Positions 27,308-35,132 of a stretch of 64,000 bases of DNA are shown here, in pieces. The DNA comes from a bacterium (GTDB lineage: Bacteria > Patescibacteria > ABY1 > JAGPKW01). Below the pieces are notes generated by a model. It searched no databases. It worked only from the letters and a program-made list of their open reading frames with translations, and was not told the DNA's origin. A program made the translations under genes and the position numbers. Positions within the stretch are counted from its first letter, which is position 1. Every line of letters starts with the position of its first letter. The stretch is taken from positions 26,563 through 90,562 of the forward strand of contig JAJXYN010000011.1 in assembly GCA_021780535.1 (NCBI GenBank), written 5' to 3'.

Positions 27308-27364
27308 TAATTTTATTGTGTAAAACTAGGCAAATAAATAATTTGACTGATACAATAAATTGAC
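27308..27364 (+). repeat. Left direct repeat flanking the NYN cassette
   Basis: 57 bp matching 28073-28129 at 51 positions, 765 bp apart. It contains ATAAATAATTTGACTGATAC and ends at the -35 of the RNA promoter. Confidence 0.8.
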
Positions 27365-27393
27365 AAAAATGAATACTATGATAAAATAATAAT

Positions 27394-27480
27394 ACTTACT
27401 ATTGGTAGGGCATAGCTTAAGCGTTAGTACTTAATTCAGACCCCCAGATAAAAATACTACGATTTTGTCGTAGTATTTTT
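27394..27480 (+). ncRNA. Candidate cassette small RNA A, convergent with the NYN gene
   Basis: The promoter is TTGACA (27360-27365), 16 nt, TAAAAT (27382-27387), with TG one base before the -10. The transcript would start near 27394 and end at a terminator of two perfect 13-nt arms (27450-27462 and 27468-27480). No convincing reading frame with a start is visible. Local pairings such as TACT with AGTA and GG with CC are possible. Its last 24 bases overlap the 3' end of the NYN gene on the other strand, so the hairpin can stop both transcripts and the RNA is antisense to that mRNA's 3' end. Existence and function are inferred from promoter and terminator alone. Confidence 0.6.
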
Positions 27481-27960
27481 GTTTTCTAAAAATTTACAAT
27501 CATTTAAAAAAATTAAAAATTTATTAGGGGTAACTGTTTTTAATAACATAGAAAGCTTTTTTCTATTTGGAATAATTAATTTATAAAATTTATTATTTGA
27601 TATTAGATATTTAACAATGCAATCAAAATCACCATCGCCAGTAACTACGATACATTTATTATAAATATTAAAATAAATCATAATATTTAAAATCATTAAA
27701 GAATCTACATTTCCTTTTATTTTACCATTATTATTTATTAAAATATTTTTAAAAACTAAGATATAACCAATGTTTTTTAAATATTCATATAAATTTTTAT
27801 TTTTCTCAATAAAGCCAATAAATAAAAACATTTTATTTGATTTATATTTTTCTTTAAGATAAATATAAAATCTTTGATAATCTAATTTCCAACCAAGTTC
27901 CAACACACCTAGATTTAAATTTTGATTATCTATAAAAGTATAGATAATTTCTTTTTCCAT
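27457..27960 (-). CDS. NYN/LabA-like PIN-fold ribonuclease
   Basis: 167 residues. Acidic active-site landmarks are present: FIDNQNLNLG at the start, KGNVDSLMILNIMIYFN in the middle and VVTGDGDFDCIVKYLI, the characteristic aspartate-rich block of the NYN branch of the PIN nuclease superfamily. Such enzymes cut RNA and include toxins and RNA-processing factors. It begins with MEKE, as do three other cassette genes here. Its stop codon lies in the stem of the convergent RNA terminator. Upstream lies the shared 116-bp module. Confidence 0.85.
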   Translation of the reverse strand: MEKEIIYTFIDNQNLNLGVLELGWKLDYQRFYIYLKEKYKSNKMFLFIGFIEKNKNLYEYLKNIGYILVFKNILINNNGKIKGNVDSLMILNIMIYFNIYNKCIVVTGDGDFDCIVKYLISNNKFYKLIIPNRKKLSMLLKTVTPNKFLIFLNDCKFLENKNTTTKS

Positions 27961-27994
27961 GTTTTGTTTTAAAATTAAACTATTACAAACATAT

Positions 27995-28110
27995 CAAACA
28001 CTAAAACATGCAACATTAATTTCTATATTAATTCTTTATTAATATTCCTAAATTTTGTTTTATATTAAATATTAATTTTATTGTGCAAAACTAGACAAAT
28101 AAATAATTTG
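27995..28110 (-). repeat. Shared cassette module R, copy 1
   Basis: 116 bp closely matching 32291-32406 (same length) and partly 33040-33108. It holds an internal inverted repeat (TATTAAT, TCTTT, ATTAATA), a probable minus-strand promoter for the NYN gene, and at its right end the ATAAATAATTTG block preceding the plus-strand promoter. Confidence 0.8.
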
Positions 28111-28129
28111 GCTGATACAATTTATTGAT
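28073..28129 (+). repeat. Right direct repeat flanking the NYN cassette
   Basis: Second copy of the 57-bp repeat at 27308. It overlaps the right end of module R and ends in the -35 of the epimerase promoter. Confidence 0.8.
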
Positions 28130-28153
28130 TTTCGTGAAAAATGGGCGTAGAAT
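28125..28153 (+). promoter_or_regulatory. Promoter of the 28182 sugar operon
   Basis: TTGATT (28125-28130), exactly 17 nt, TAGAAT (28148-28153). The same hexamers and spacing precede the operons at 33207 and 43795. An extended TGATATAAG also lies at 28155-28163. Confidence 0.65.
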
Positions 28154-28181
28154 TTGATATAAGATTTTTAATAAAATATAA

Positions 28182-29126
28182 ATGGCAAAAAAAATATTAG
28201 TTACAGGTGGAGCTGGTTTTGTTGGGTCACATTTATGTAAAAGATTATTAGATGAAGGCAATGAGGTTGTTTGTTTGGATAATTTACAAACTTGTAGCAA
28301 AGAAAATATAAACGAATTATCATCTAATCCTAATTTTACATTTGTATTACATGATGTAACTATTCCTTTTTGGACTAGGGTAGATGAAATTTATAATTTA
28401 GCTTGCCCGGCATCTCCTATTCATTATCAATTTAATCCTGTTAAAACTACTAAGACTTCTGTAATGGGTGCTATTAATATGTTAGATCTAGCTAGAGATA
28501 ATAATGCCAGAATATTACAATCTTCTACTTCTGAAATTTATGGTGATCCTATGATTCATCCTCAACCAGAATCTTATTGGGGGAATGTAAATACCATAGG
28601 TATAAGATCTTGTTATGATGAAGGCAAAAGATGCGCTGAAACTTTATTTTTTGACTACAATAGACAATTTAATACTAAAATTAGAGTTATAAGAATATTT
28701 AATACCTATGGTCCAAAAATGGCAGAGAATGATGGAAGAGTTGTTTCTAATTTTATTATGCAGGCGCTTAAAAATGAAGATATAACAATATTTGGGACAG
28801 GTGATCAAACTAGATCGTTTCAATATATTGATGATTTGATAGATGGAATGATTAAAATGATGAATAATGATAGAGATTTTATAGGTCCGGTAAATATTGG
28901 CAATCCTAATGAATTTACAATGAAAGAATTAGCGGAACTAATATTGAAATTAATTCCAGAAAGTAAAAGTAAAATAATTTTCAAAGACCTCCCACAAGAT
29001 GATCCAAAACAGAGAAAACCTGTTATAGATCTAGCTAAAGAAAAATTAAATTGGGAACCAAAAATTAAATTAGAAGATGGTTTAAAGAAAACTATTGAAT
29101 ATTTTAGAGAAAAAATAAAAAAATAG
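28182..29126 (+). CDS. UDP-glucuronate decarboxylase-like NAD-dependent sugar epimerase/dehydratase
   Basis: 314 residues, extended SDR fold. The dinucleotide motif is GGAGFVGSHLCKRL near the start. The catalytic serine/threonine-glutamate region is QSSTSEIYGDP, and the catalytic Tyr/Lys are in CYDEGKRCAE. The block DPMIHPQPESYWGNVN is typical of UDP-xylose synthase (UXS), which converts UDP-glucuronic acid to UDP-xylose. Ugd at 23170 would supply the substrate. The gene heads a close run of three (28182, 29128, 30136). Confidence 0.88.
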   Translation: MAKKILVTGGAGFVGSHLCKRLLDEGNEVVCLDNLQTCSKENINELSSNPNFTFVLHDVTIPFWTRVDEIYNLACPASPIHYQFNPVKTTKTSVMGAINMLDLARDNNARILQSSTSEIYGDPMIHPQPESYWGNVNTIGIRSCYDEGKRCAETLFFDYNRQFNTKIRVIRIFNTYGPKMAENDGRVVSNFIMQALKNEDITIFGTGDQTRSFQYIDDLIDGMIKMMNNDRDFIGPVNIGNPNEFTMKELAELILKLIPESKSKIIFKDLPQDDPKQRKPVIDLAKEKLNWEPKIKLEDGLKKTIEYFREKIKK

Positions 29127-29127
29127 A

Positions 29128-30126
29128 ATGATTAAATATTCTTTTATAATTCCAGTAAAAGAAATAAATAATTACATCAAAGAATCTATTCCTAAAATAT
29201 TAGAAATAGAAAGAAATGATTATGAAATTATCATTTATCCAGATGAGATAGATAATAATTTTAATTCTCAAAAAACTAAACAAATAGCATCTGGTAATTG
29301 TGGACCAGCAGAAAAAAGAAGTTTAGCAATAAATGATGCAAATGGAGAAATATTAGTATTTATTGATGATGATGCATATCCAGAAAAAAATTTACTAGAT
29401 TTATTAGATAAAGATTTTGAGGATAAAAATATTGTTGCTGTTGGTGGCCCAGCCATTACTCCAAGAAACGACGACTTTTGGCAGAAAGTTTCTGGTGCTG
29501 TATTTTTAAGCTCTATATCTGGTGGGAATCCTGAAAGATATATTTCTACTGGGAAGAAAAAATTTGTTAATGATTGGCCTTCTGTTAACCTATCTGTCAG
29601 AAAAAACGCATTTATTACTGTAAATGGATTTAATAGTAAATACTGGCCAGGTGAAGATACTTTATTTTGTTTAGATTTATTAAAAAAAACTAATGGTAAA
29701 ATATTATATGATCCCGATTTAATAGTTTATCATCATAGAAGAAGTGGGTTTAAAAGACATTTAAAACAAATTGGACAATATGGATTACATAGGGGATTTT
29801 TTGCAAAAAAATATCCAGAAACATCTTTTAAATTGAAATATTTTATACCTAGTATTTTTTTTGTGTTTGTCGTAAGTAGTATATTTTCTATATTTTTTAG
29901 TAATCTTTTATTGATTTTATATGGTATTGGGTATATTTTATATATAGTTGCATTGATAAAAGCATTTTTAGATATTTATAAATACGAAACAAATATATTA
30001 ATATGTATTAACGCTGCTTACTATATATTTTTTACTCATTTAATATATGGTTTTAACTTTATTAAAGGTTTTCTATTTACTAATGAATTAAAGAGTAAAT
30101 TACGATCTACTGAATTAAAAAATTAA
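29128..30126 (+). CDS. Family 2 glycosyltransferase with C-terminal membrane helices
   Basis: 332 residues. A GT-A domain has the metal-binding FIDDDAYPEKN near residue 77 and the acceptor-site region WPGEDTLFCLDLL. Two hydrophobic helices (about 240-285) and a third near 295-315 follow, suggesting a membrane-bound enzyme acting on a lipid-linked acceptor. It starts 1 base after the UXS-like gene. The donor sugar is unknown, possibly UDP-xylose from the two upstream enzymes. Confidence 0.85.
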   Translation: MIKYSFIIPVKEINNYIKESIPKILEIERNDYEIIIYPDEIDNNFNSQKTKQIASGNCGPAEKRSLAINDANGEILVFIDDDAYPEKNLLDLLDKDFEDKNIVAVGGPAITPRNDDFWQKVSGAVFLSSISGGNPERYISTGKKKFVNDWPSVNLSVRKNAFITVNGFNSKYWPGEDTLFCLDLLKKTNGKILYDPDLIVYHHRRSGFKRHLKQIGQYGLHRGFFAKKYPETSFKLKYFIPSIFFVFVVSSIFSIFFSNLLLILYGIGYILYIVALIKAFLDIYKYETNILICINAAYYIFFTHLIYGFNFIKGFLFTNELKSKLRSTELKN

Positions 30127-30135
30127 TCTACCAAA

Positions 30136-31656
30136 ATGAAAATAGCAATTTCTTATCCATCGTTAGAATCGGAAAAAGGTGTAGCATTACTTGGACAAAA
30201 TCGTCAGTTCCAATGGTTTAATAGTCCTACTTATATTTATCCTGTAATCCCGGCTTACACAGCAACATTATTAAAGCAAAATGGTTATGATGTTTTTTGG
30301 GATGATGGTATAGCTGAAGGATTGAATTATGAATCTTGGAAAGAAAGATTTTTGAAAGAAAGTCCTGATGTTGTTATTTTTGAATCAAAAACCCCAGTGA
30401 TAAAAAGACATTGGAGAATTATTAATGAATTAAAAGAATTAAGACCTGAAATAAAAATAATTTTAGTAGGTGATCATGTTACCGCATTCCCAGAAGAGAG
30501 TTTAAGATATTCTAAGGTTGATTATGTTTTATCTGGTGGTGATTATGATTTTGGTGCTTTAAATTTAGTTAATTTTTTAGAAAATAAAGCTAATTTAGAG
30601 CCTGGTTGGTATTTTAGAGAATCCGGGGAATGGAATAAAGATTTGGAAAATGAAGACATTAATTGGGTTGATGGTGGCTTTGATAATTTAGTTATTAAAA
30701 ATACTGGGGTAAAACAAGATTATCATCTACACAACCTTGATACTCTTCCGATAGTTGATAGAGAATTAACTAAATGGAAATTGTACGCATTTAAAAATGG
30801 TAACTTTAAATACACTCCTGGTACATACATGATGAGTGGTAGGGATTGTTGGTGGGGAAGATGTGCTTTTTGTTCTTGGACTACTTTATTCCCTGGAGCT
30901 AATTTTAGAACTAGATCTGCAAAATTAGCATTAGAAGAAGTTGGGCATTTGATAGATTTAGGTATTAAAGAAATCATGGAGGATTCTGGGTCTTTACCTA
31001 TTGGACAATGGCTTATTGATTTTTGCAATGGAATGATAGAAAAAGGATATAATACTAAAATTACGATGAGTTGTAATATGAGAATTAATGGTATTAAAGA
31101 TCCTGAAACTTGGAAATTAATGAAGAAAGCTGGCTTTAGATTTGTTTTATTTGGTTTAGAATCCGCTAATCAAGAGACTTTAGACAGAATTGAAAAAAAT
31201 CTTAAAATTGAAGAAATTGAACCTGGCCTTAAAATGTGTGAAAATGCTGGTTTAGAACCTCATATTACTACTATGATTGGTTACCCATGGGAAAAATATG
31301 GAGACGCTAAAAAAACTGTTGATTTAGCTAAAGATTTATTCAAAAAAGGGTATGTTGATACTTTGCAAGCTACTGTATTAATTCCTTATCCTGGCACGCC
31401 TTTATATAAATATTGTAAAGAAAATAATCTTTTGAATTTTAATGATTATGACAGATTTGACCAAAGAGAACAGGTTATGAAATGTGAATTAACTACTGAA
31501 AACGTTAAAGAATTAACTCAAGATTTATATAAGTCGTTTATTACTCCTAAATTTATTTTAAAGAAAGTCTTAAGTATAAGAAGTTTTGATGATGTAAAGT
31601 TTTTGTTCAAGGCTGCTTTTAAAGTTTTAGGACATTTAATGGATTTTAAGAAATAA
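30136..31656 (+). CDS. B12-binding-type radical SAM protein
   Basis: 506 residues. The N-terminal part (about 30-160; PAYTATLLKQNGYDVFWDD, VVIFESKTP, LVGDHVTAFPEE) resembles a cobalamin-binding Rossmann domain. The radical SAM core carries an iron-sulfur motif GRDCWWGRCAFCSW, with cysteines at about 238, 243 and 246; the first spacing is 4 rather than the usual 3 residues. Further core pieces are GIKEIMEDSG and GFRFVLFGLESANQETLDRI. Such enzymes often methylate or rearrange unactivated carbons. Placement among glycosyltransferases suggests sugar or lipid modification, but the substrate is unknown. Confidence 0.85.
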   Translation: MKIAISYPSLESEKGVALLGQNRQFQWFNSPTYIYPVIPAYTATLLKQNGYDVFWDDGIAEGLNYESWKERFLKESPDVVIFESKTPVIKRHWRIINELKELRPEIKIILVGDHVTAFPEESLRYSKVDYVLSGGDYDFGALNLVNFLENKANLEPGWYFRESGEWNKDLENEDINWVDGGFDNLVIKNTGVKQDYHLHNLDTLPIVDRELTKWKLYAFKNGNFKYTPGTYMMSGRDCWWGRCAFCSWTTLFPGANFRTRSAKLALEEVGHLIDLGIKEIMEDSGSLPIGQWLIDFCNGMIEKGYNTKITMSCNMRINGIKDPETWKLMKKAGFRFVLFGLESANQETLDRIEKNLKIEEIEPGLKMCENAGLEPHITTMIGYPWEKYGDAKKTVDLAKDLFKKGYVDTLQATVLIPYPGTPLYKYCKENNLLNFNDYDRFDQREQVMKCELTTENVKELTQDLYKSFITPKFILKKVLSIRSFDDVKFLFKAAFKVLGHLMDFKK

Positions 31657-31693
31657 TTTGACGAGATATTCTATTCTATGATATTATTTTAAT

Positions 31694-31780
31694 ATCACCA
31701 TGATAGAGCATGTTTTTGGCTCCAATATTTGTCCAAAAAATACTCTCTATTAATAAAAAACACCTTAACTGGTGCTTTTT
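31694..31780 (+). ncRNA. Candidate cassette small RNA B1, convergent with the four-helix gene
   Basis: The promoter TTGACG (31658-31663), 18 nt, TATTAT (31682-31687) lies directly after the radical SAM stop. The predicted RNA forms a clear long hairpin: ATAGAG pairs with CTCTAT, and inside it TTTTTGG pairs with CCAAAAA. A CACC/GGTG terminator with a T tail (31755-31780) follows. There is no credible reading frame. The minus-strand four-helix gene ends 71 bases beyond, so the two converge. Confidence 0.6.
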
Positions 31781-31851
31781 AATTTTAAAACTGAAAAATT
31801 CAAATTTAAAAACAATTTTAAAATCTAAATTTTAAAACATATAAAACATAG

Positions 31852-32208
31852 TTACTTAAGATTGTTGAATATCTTTGATAATATTAAATTTATTTCTCTT
31901 GCTTCTTTCCAGAATATTCTTAATTTTTCTTTATTATCATCTTCATAATTAACTAGTATTTCTATCCAATATTCTGTTTCTTTCGCTTCTTTTCTTGATA
32001 TTGCTATTTTGTTTCTAAAATCTTTTTTAGAACAGCTATTATTAGCTTCTATATAGTTTGCACCAATAGAAGTTGAACATCTAAATAATTGATTTAATAA
32101 GGAATCTAAATCTTTATTAATATATTTATTTTCTTTTCTAATTTCTTTAATAAACAATATCAAATCTTTAATAAATAATTTAATTCTATCTTCAAGATCA
32201 TATTTCAT
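31852..32208 (-). CDS. Four-helix bundle protein (S23/IVP family)
   Basis: 118 residues, all helical. LLNQLFRCSTSIGANYIEA followed by KIAISRKEAKETEYWIEIL is the signature of the family first found in 23S rRNA intervening sequences. The function of free-standing members is unknown; one branch (Avd) helps diversity-generating retroelements, but no reverse transcriptase is present here. It is the middle piece of an RNA/gene cassette and lies upstream of shared module R copy 2. Unlike the other cassette genes it does not begin with MEKE. Confidence 0.88.
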   Translation of the reverse strand: MKYDLEDRIKLFIKDLILFIKEIRKENKYINKDLDSLLNQLFRCSTSIGANYIEANNSCSKKDFRNKIAISRKEAKETEYWIEILVNYEDDNKEKLRIFWKEAREINLILSKIFNNLK

Positions 32209-32290
32209 AGTATTTGTTTTAAAATTTAAATTTTAATATTTAGATTTGTTTTGAATTTTGGTTTTTTTAGTTTTAAAATTTCTACTATAC

Positions 32291-32406
32291 CAAACACTAA
32301 AACATACAACATTAATTTCCATATTAATTCTTTATTAATATTTTTAAATTTTGTTTTATATTAAATGTTAATTTTATTGTGCAAAACTAGATAAATAAAT
32401 AATTTG
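32291..32406 (-). repeat. Shared cassette module R, copy 2
   Basis: 116 bp, same length and nearly the same sequence as 27995-28110. The additional 22 bases to its left (TTTTAAAATTTCTACTATAC and neighbours) are shared with copy 3. On the minus strand it carries TGGTATAGT, an extended -10, facing the four-helix gene. Its right end abuts the plus-strand TTGACG of RNA B2, so the module acts as a divergent promoter block. Confidence 0.8.
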
Positions 32407-32437
32407 ACGAATTTTTAGAATTTGATATAATATTTAA

Positions 32438-32600
32438 TATAAATTCCTTCGGGACTACAAAGATGTTTAACATCTTTGGGAAAAAGCTTTTATTGAATTA
32501 TGTCCATAAAAGTTTACAACAATGGCTTCGGCCCTCCCTCTAGTTAATTCTAGTAGGGTAAAAATTGAAAAACTACGCAATTAATTTGCGTAGTTTTTCT
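32438..32600 (+). ncRNA. Candidate cassette small RNA B2, convergent with PemK-like gene 1
   Basis: The promoter is TTGACG (32404-32409), 16 nt, extended TGATATAAT (-10 at 32426-32431). The transcript of about 160 nt is rich in local helices: a CC-TTCG-GG tetraloop hairpin, CAAAGATG with CATCTTTG, CTTTTAT with ATAAAAG, a GGC-TTCG-GCC tetraloop hairpin, and CCCT/CTAG with CTAG/AGGG. It ends with a 14-bp terminator (32567-32580 with 32586-32599) that overlaps the PemK stop codon on the other strand. This is the longest and most elaborate of the five RNAs. Confidence 0.65.
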
Positions 32601-32965
32601 TTTATTATTTTGAAATCTTCTATTTTTATATATCCATTTAAATATTTTAATCTTTTACTATCTATTATTCTCAATTGTGATAACATTGCTGTACTTTCTA
32701 TGTCTTTTATATAATTAAACTTATGATAGAATTTATTTTCTTGTTTTTTTGATGAAGTTAATGGTATTCCAAAAAATAATCTATCATTAAATTTTTTTAA
32801 TATTAAAACTGGTCTCAAAAATGATTTATTATCACCATTTTGTTCAAAACCTATGTTTAACCCTAAAAAACAAAACCAAATTTCTCTTTCATGAAAAAAT
32901 ACATTATGTTCTTTTTTATTTAACTCTGATTTTTTATTGTGCCAATTTAAAATTTCTTTTTCCAT
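32573..32965 (-). CDS. PemK/MazF-like toxin-type protein 1
   Basis: 130 residues. HEREIWFCFLGLNIGFEQNG, followed by RPVLILKKFNDRLFFGIPLTS and LSQLRIIDSKRL, gives the PemK/MazF barrel pattern (an entry strand with the conserved G-x-E-x-x-G, then RPVLIL, then the IPLTS strand). These are mRNA interferases or their inactive relatives. The N-terminal extension MEKEILNWHNKKSE is shared in style with the homologue at 41669. No antitoxin protein gene is next to it. A hairpin in its 5' leader (ACTTCG at 32991 with CGAAGAAGT at 33006) might affect translation. Confidence 0.88.
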   Translation of the reverse strand: MEKEILNWHNKKSELNKKEHNVFFHEREIWFCFLGLNIGFEQNGDNKSFLRPVLILKKFNDRLFFGIPLTSSKKQENKFYHKFNYIKDIESTAMLSQLRIIDSKRLKYLNGYIKIEDFKIIKEKLRKLIA

Positions 32966-33039
32966 GTTTATTTAGTTTTAGTTTCTTTGTACTTCGAAGC
33001 TTTAGCGAAGAAGTATCAGTTTTAAAATTTCTACTATAC

Positions 33040-33108
33040 CAAACACTAAAACATACGACATTAATTTTTATATTAATTCTTTATTAATATTTTTAAATTT
33101 TGTTTTAT
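33040..33108 (-). repeat. Shared cassette module R, copy 3 (partial)
   Basis: Matches the first 69 bp of copy 2 with few differences and shares the preceding 22 bases, then diverges. It lies upstream of PemK-like gene 1 and ends the second cassette. Confidence 0.8.
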
Positions 33109-33148
33109 TCTAGTTAATATCCAAATTGTGCATAAAAGATAATTAACA

Positions 33149-33177
33149 TTGATTTTATAATTAAATAAGGGTAGAAT
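33149..33177 (+). promoter_or_regulatory. Promoter of the 33207 glycosyltransferase operon
   Basis: TTGATT (33149-33154), 17 nt, TAGAAT (33172-33177), identical hexamers to those before 28182 and 43795. Confidence 0.65.
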
Positions 33178-33206
33178 TTCTGTATTGATTTTTTTAAAGA
33201 ATAAAA

Positions 33207-34103
33207 ATGAATAACTCTTTAGTTTCTGTTACTATTACAACTAAAAATGAAGAGAAGAATATAGAAAATTGTATTAAATCAATATTTGGACAAACTTATA
33301 AAAATATTGAAATTATTGTAGTTGATAATAATTCTTCTGATAAAACAAAAGAAATTGCATTAAAATATACAGATAAAGTTTTTGACAAAGGGCCTGAAAG
33401 GTCTGCTCAAAGAAATTATGGAATGATAGAAAAAAGCAATGGGGAATATGCTATGTTTATTGATGCGGACATGATTTTATCACCTGATGTTATAGAAAAT
33501 TGTATTAAATTAACAGAAACTGAAAACATTGATGCATTATGGATTCCTGAAATAGTTCTTGGAAATAATTTCTTTTCAAAATGTAGAAGATTTGAAAGAA
33601 CTTTTTATAATGGAACAGTGATAGACGGAGCTAGATTTTTTAAAAAAAGTTCTTTTATTGAAGTTGGCGGTTTTGATATAACTATGAGTGGACCAGAGGA
33701 TTGGGATATTGATAAAAAGCTAAAAGCTAAAAATTTTAAATTAAAACTTTTAGAGACTGACGTATTAAATAAGAATAGTTGGGTATTGTATGAGTTCATA
33801 AAAGAAAGGGGTGTTAATTCTAATAAATATGGTTCTGTTATATATCATAATGAAGCTGACTTTAATCTTAAAAAGTATTTGAATAAAAAGGGATATTATG
33901 CTAAAAGTTTTGATGGATATATTAGTAAATGGGGTAAAGATGATAATGATATAAAAAAGCAATTTGGATTGAGTTATAGATATTTTGGTGTTTTTCTTGG
34001 AAATGGTAAATGGAAAAGATTATTATCTCATCCGATATTAGCTATTGGAATGTATTTTTTGAGATTTTTAGTTGGTGTTAGTTTTTTAATTAATAAAAAG
34101 TAA
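33207..34103 (+). CDS. Family 2 glycosyltransferase
   Basis: 298 residues. The GT-A fold is recognisable from VSVTITTKNEEKNIENC, EIIVVDNNSSDKT and the metal motif MFIDADMILSPD, with the later acceptor region SGPEDWDIDKKL. A hydrophobic C-terminal segment (about 272-293) suggests membrane attachment. It is the first gene of a tight run that continues through 37979. Donor and acceptor are unknown. Confidence 0.88.
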   Translation: MNNSLVSVTITTKNEEKNIENCIKSIFGQTYKNIEIIVVDNNSSDKTKEIALKYTDKVFDKGPERSAQRNYGMIEKSNGEYAMFIDADMILSPDVIENCIKLTETENIDALWIPEIVLGNNFFSKCRRFERTFYNGTVIDGARFFKKSSFIEVGGFDITMSGPEDWDIDKKLKAKNFKLKLLETDVLNKNSWVLYEFIKERGVNSNKYGSVIYHNEADFNLKKYLNKKGYYAKSFDGYISKWGKDDNDIKKQFGLSYRYFGVFLGNGKWKRLLSHPILAIGMYFLRFLVGVSFLINKK

Positions 34104-35132
34104 ATGAATAATCAATTTGATTTAAAATTTAGTATATTAATACCGACATATAAAGGTGCTGGCTTAATAAAAGAAACATTGGAAAGTATATTATCTCAAA
34201 GTTTTTATAATTATGAGATAATAATTCAAGAAGATGCATCTGACGATAATATAGAAGATGTTATAAAAAATTATAATGATAGTAGAATAAAATTTTTTAA
34301 AAATAATAAAAATTTAGGATATTCTATAAATTTAGAAGAAGGTAGAAAACATTGTACTGGAGATATAATATATTTAATGGGGCAAGATGATATTTTGGCA
34401 GAGAGTGCATTAATAAATACGTATAATGTATTTATAGAACATGATGATGTAGGTGCTGTTACTAGGCCATATTATTGGTTTGATAAAGATATAAAAATAC
34501 CAGTTAGAGCTAAAAAACAATTAAATAGCAAAAAAGATGAAATTATAAAAATTGATGATGATATAGAAAAAATTATAAATGTATTTGAAACATTAGATCA
34601 ACTTTCAGGATTGGCTTACAGAGTAAAATTTATGGATATAGGATTTCATCCAGATTGTTTTCCTTGCCATATTTATCCATTCGCATCAATCTTTAAAAAA
34701 CACTCTATAGCATTTCTTAAAGACTACACTATTGCTGTAAGAATAAGTAGTAGTCAAACAAGAAATATATCTTCTATATATGAAAGATCTCCAATGCTTA
34801 GCTGGATAGACATGTTTAATAATGTTTTCAAAGAAGATAAATTCATAAAAACAAAAGATAAATGTATTAAAAATTTTGTTACTATAAATTATATTGGTCT
34901 TGTCCAGTTAAGAAATTATGCAAGATATTTTTTGTTTTTAAGAGAATCTTGGTATTTAATTAAATATCATTGGCAAAATATTTTTAATATAAAATATTGG
35001 TTTTTTGCTTTAGGGTGTGCTATTATGCCAGCAAAATTATTAATACCATTAGTTGATTGGTATAAAAATAAAATAAATTCTGCTAATTTAAAATATATAA
35101 AGTTTAATTATAAATTTAAACATAATGAATAA
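34104..35132 (+). CDS. Family 2 glycosyltransferase
   Basis: 342 residues. KFSILIPTYKGAGLIKETLE, IIIQEDASDDNIED and the aspartate motif YLMGQDDILAE mark a GT2 enzyme. A C-terminal hydrophobic stretch (about 296-318) may anchor it. It begins immediately after the previous stop and overlaps the next gene by 8 bases, so translation is probably coupled. Confidence 0.87.
   Translation: MNNQFDLKFSILIPTYKGAGLIKETLESILSQSFYNYEIIIQEDASDDNIEDVIKNYNDSRIKFFKNNKNLGYSINLEEGRKHCTGDIIYLMGQDDILAESALINTYNVFIEHDDVGAVTRPYYWFDKDIKIPVRAKKQLNSKKDEIIKIDDDIEKIINVFETLDQLSGLAYRVKFMDIGFHPDCFPCHIYPFASIFKKHSIAFLKDYTIAVRISSSQTRNISSIYERSPMLSWIDMFNNVFKEDKFIKTKDKCIKNFVTINYIGLVQLRNYARYFLFLRESWYLIKYHWQNIFNIKYWFFALGCAIMPAKLLIPLVDWYKNKINSANLKYIKFNYKFKHNE

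Noticed and set aside
31852..32208. Diversity-generating retroelement accessory protein (Avd)
   Set aside because: The four-helix fold is shared with Avd, but no reverse transcriptase or template/variable repeats are present nearby.
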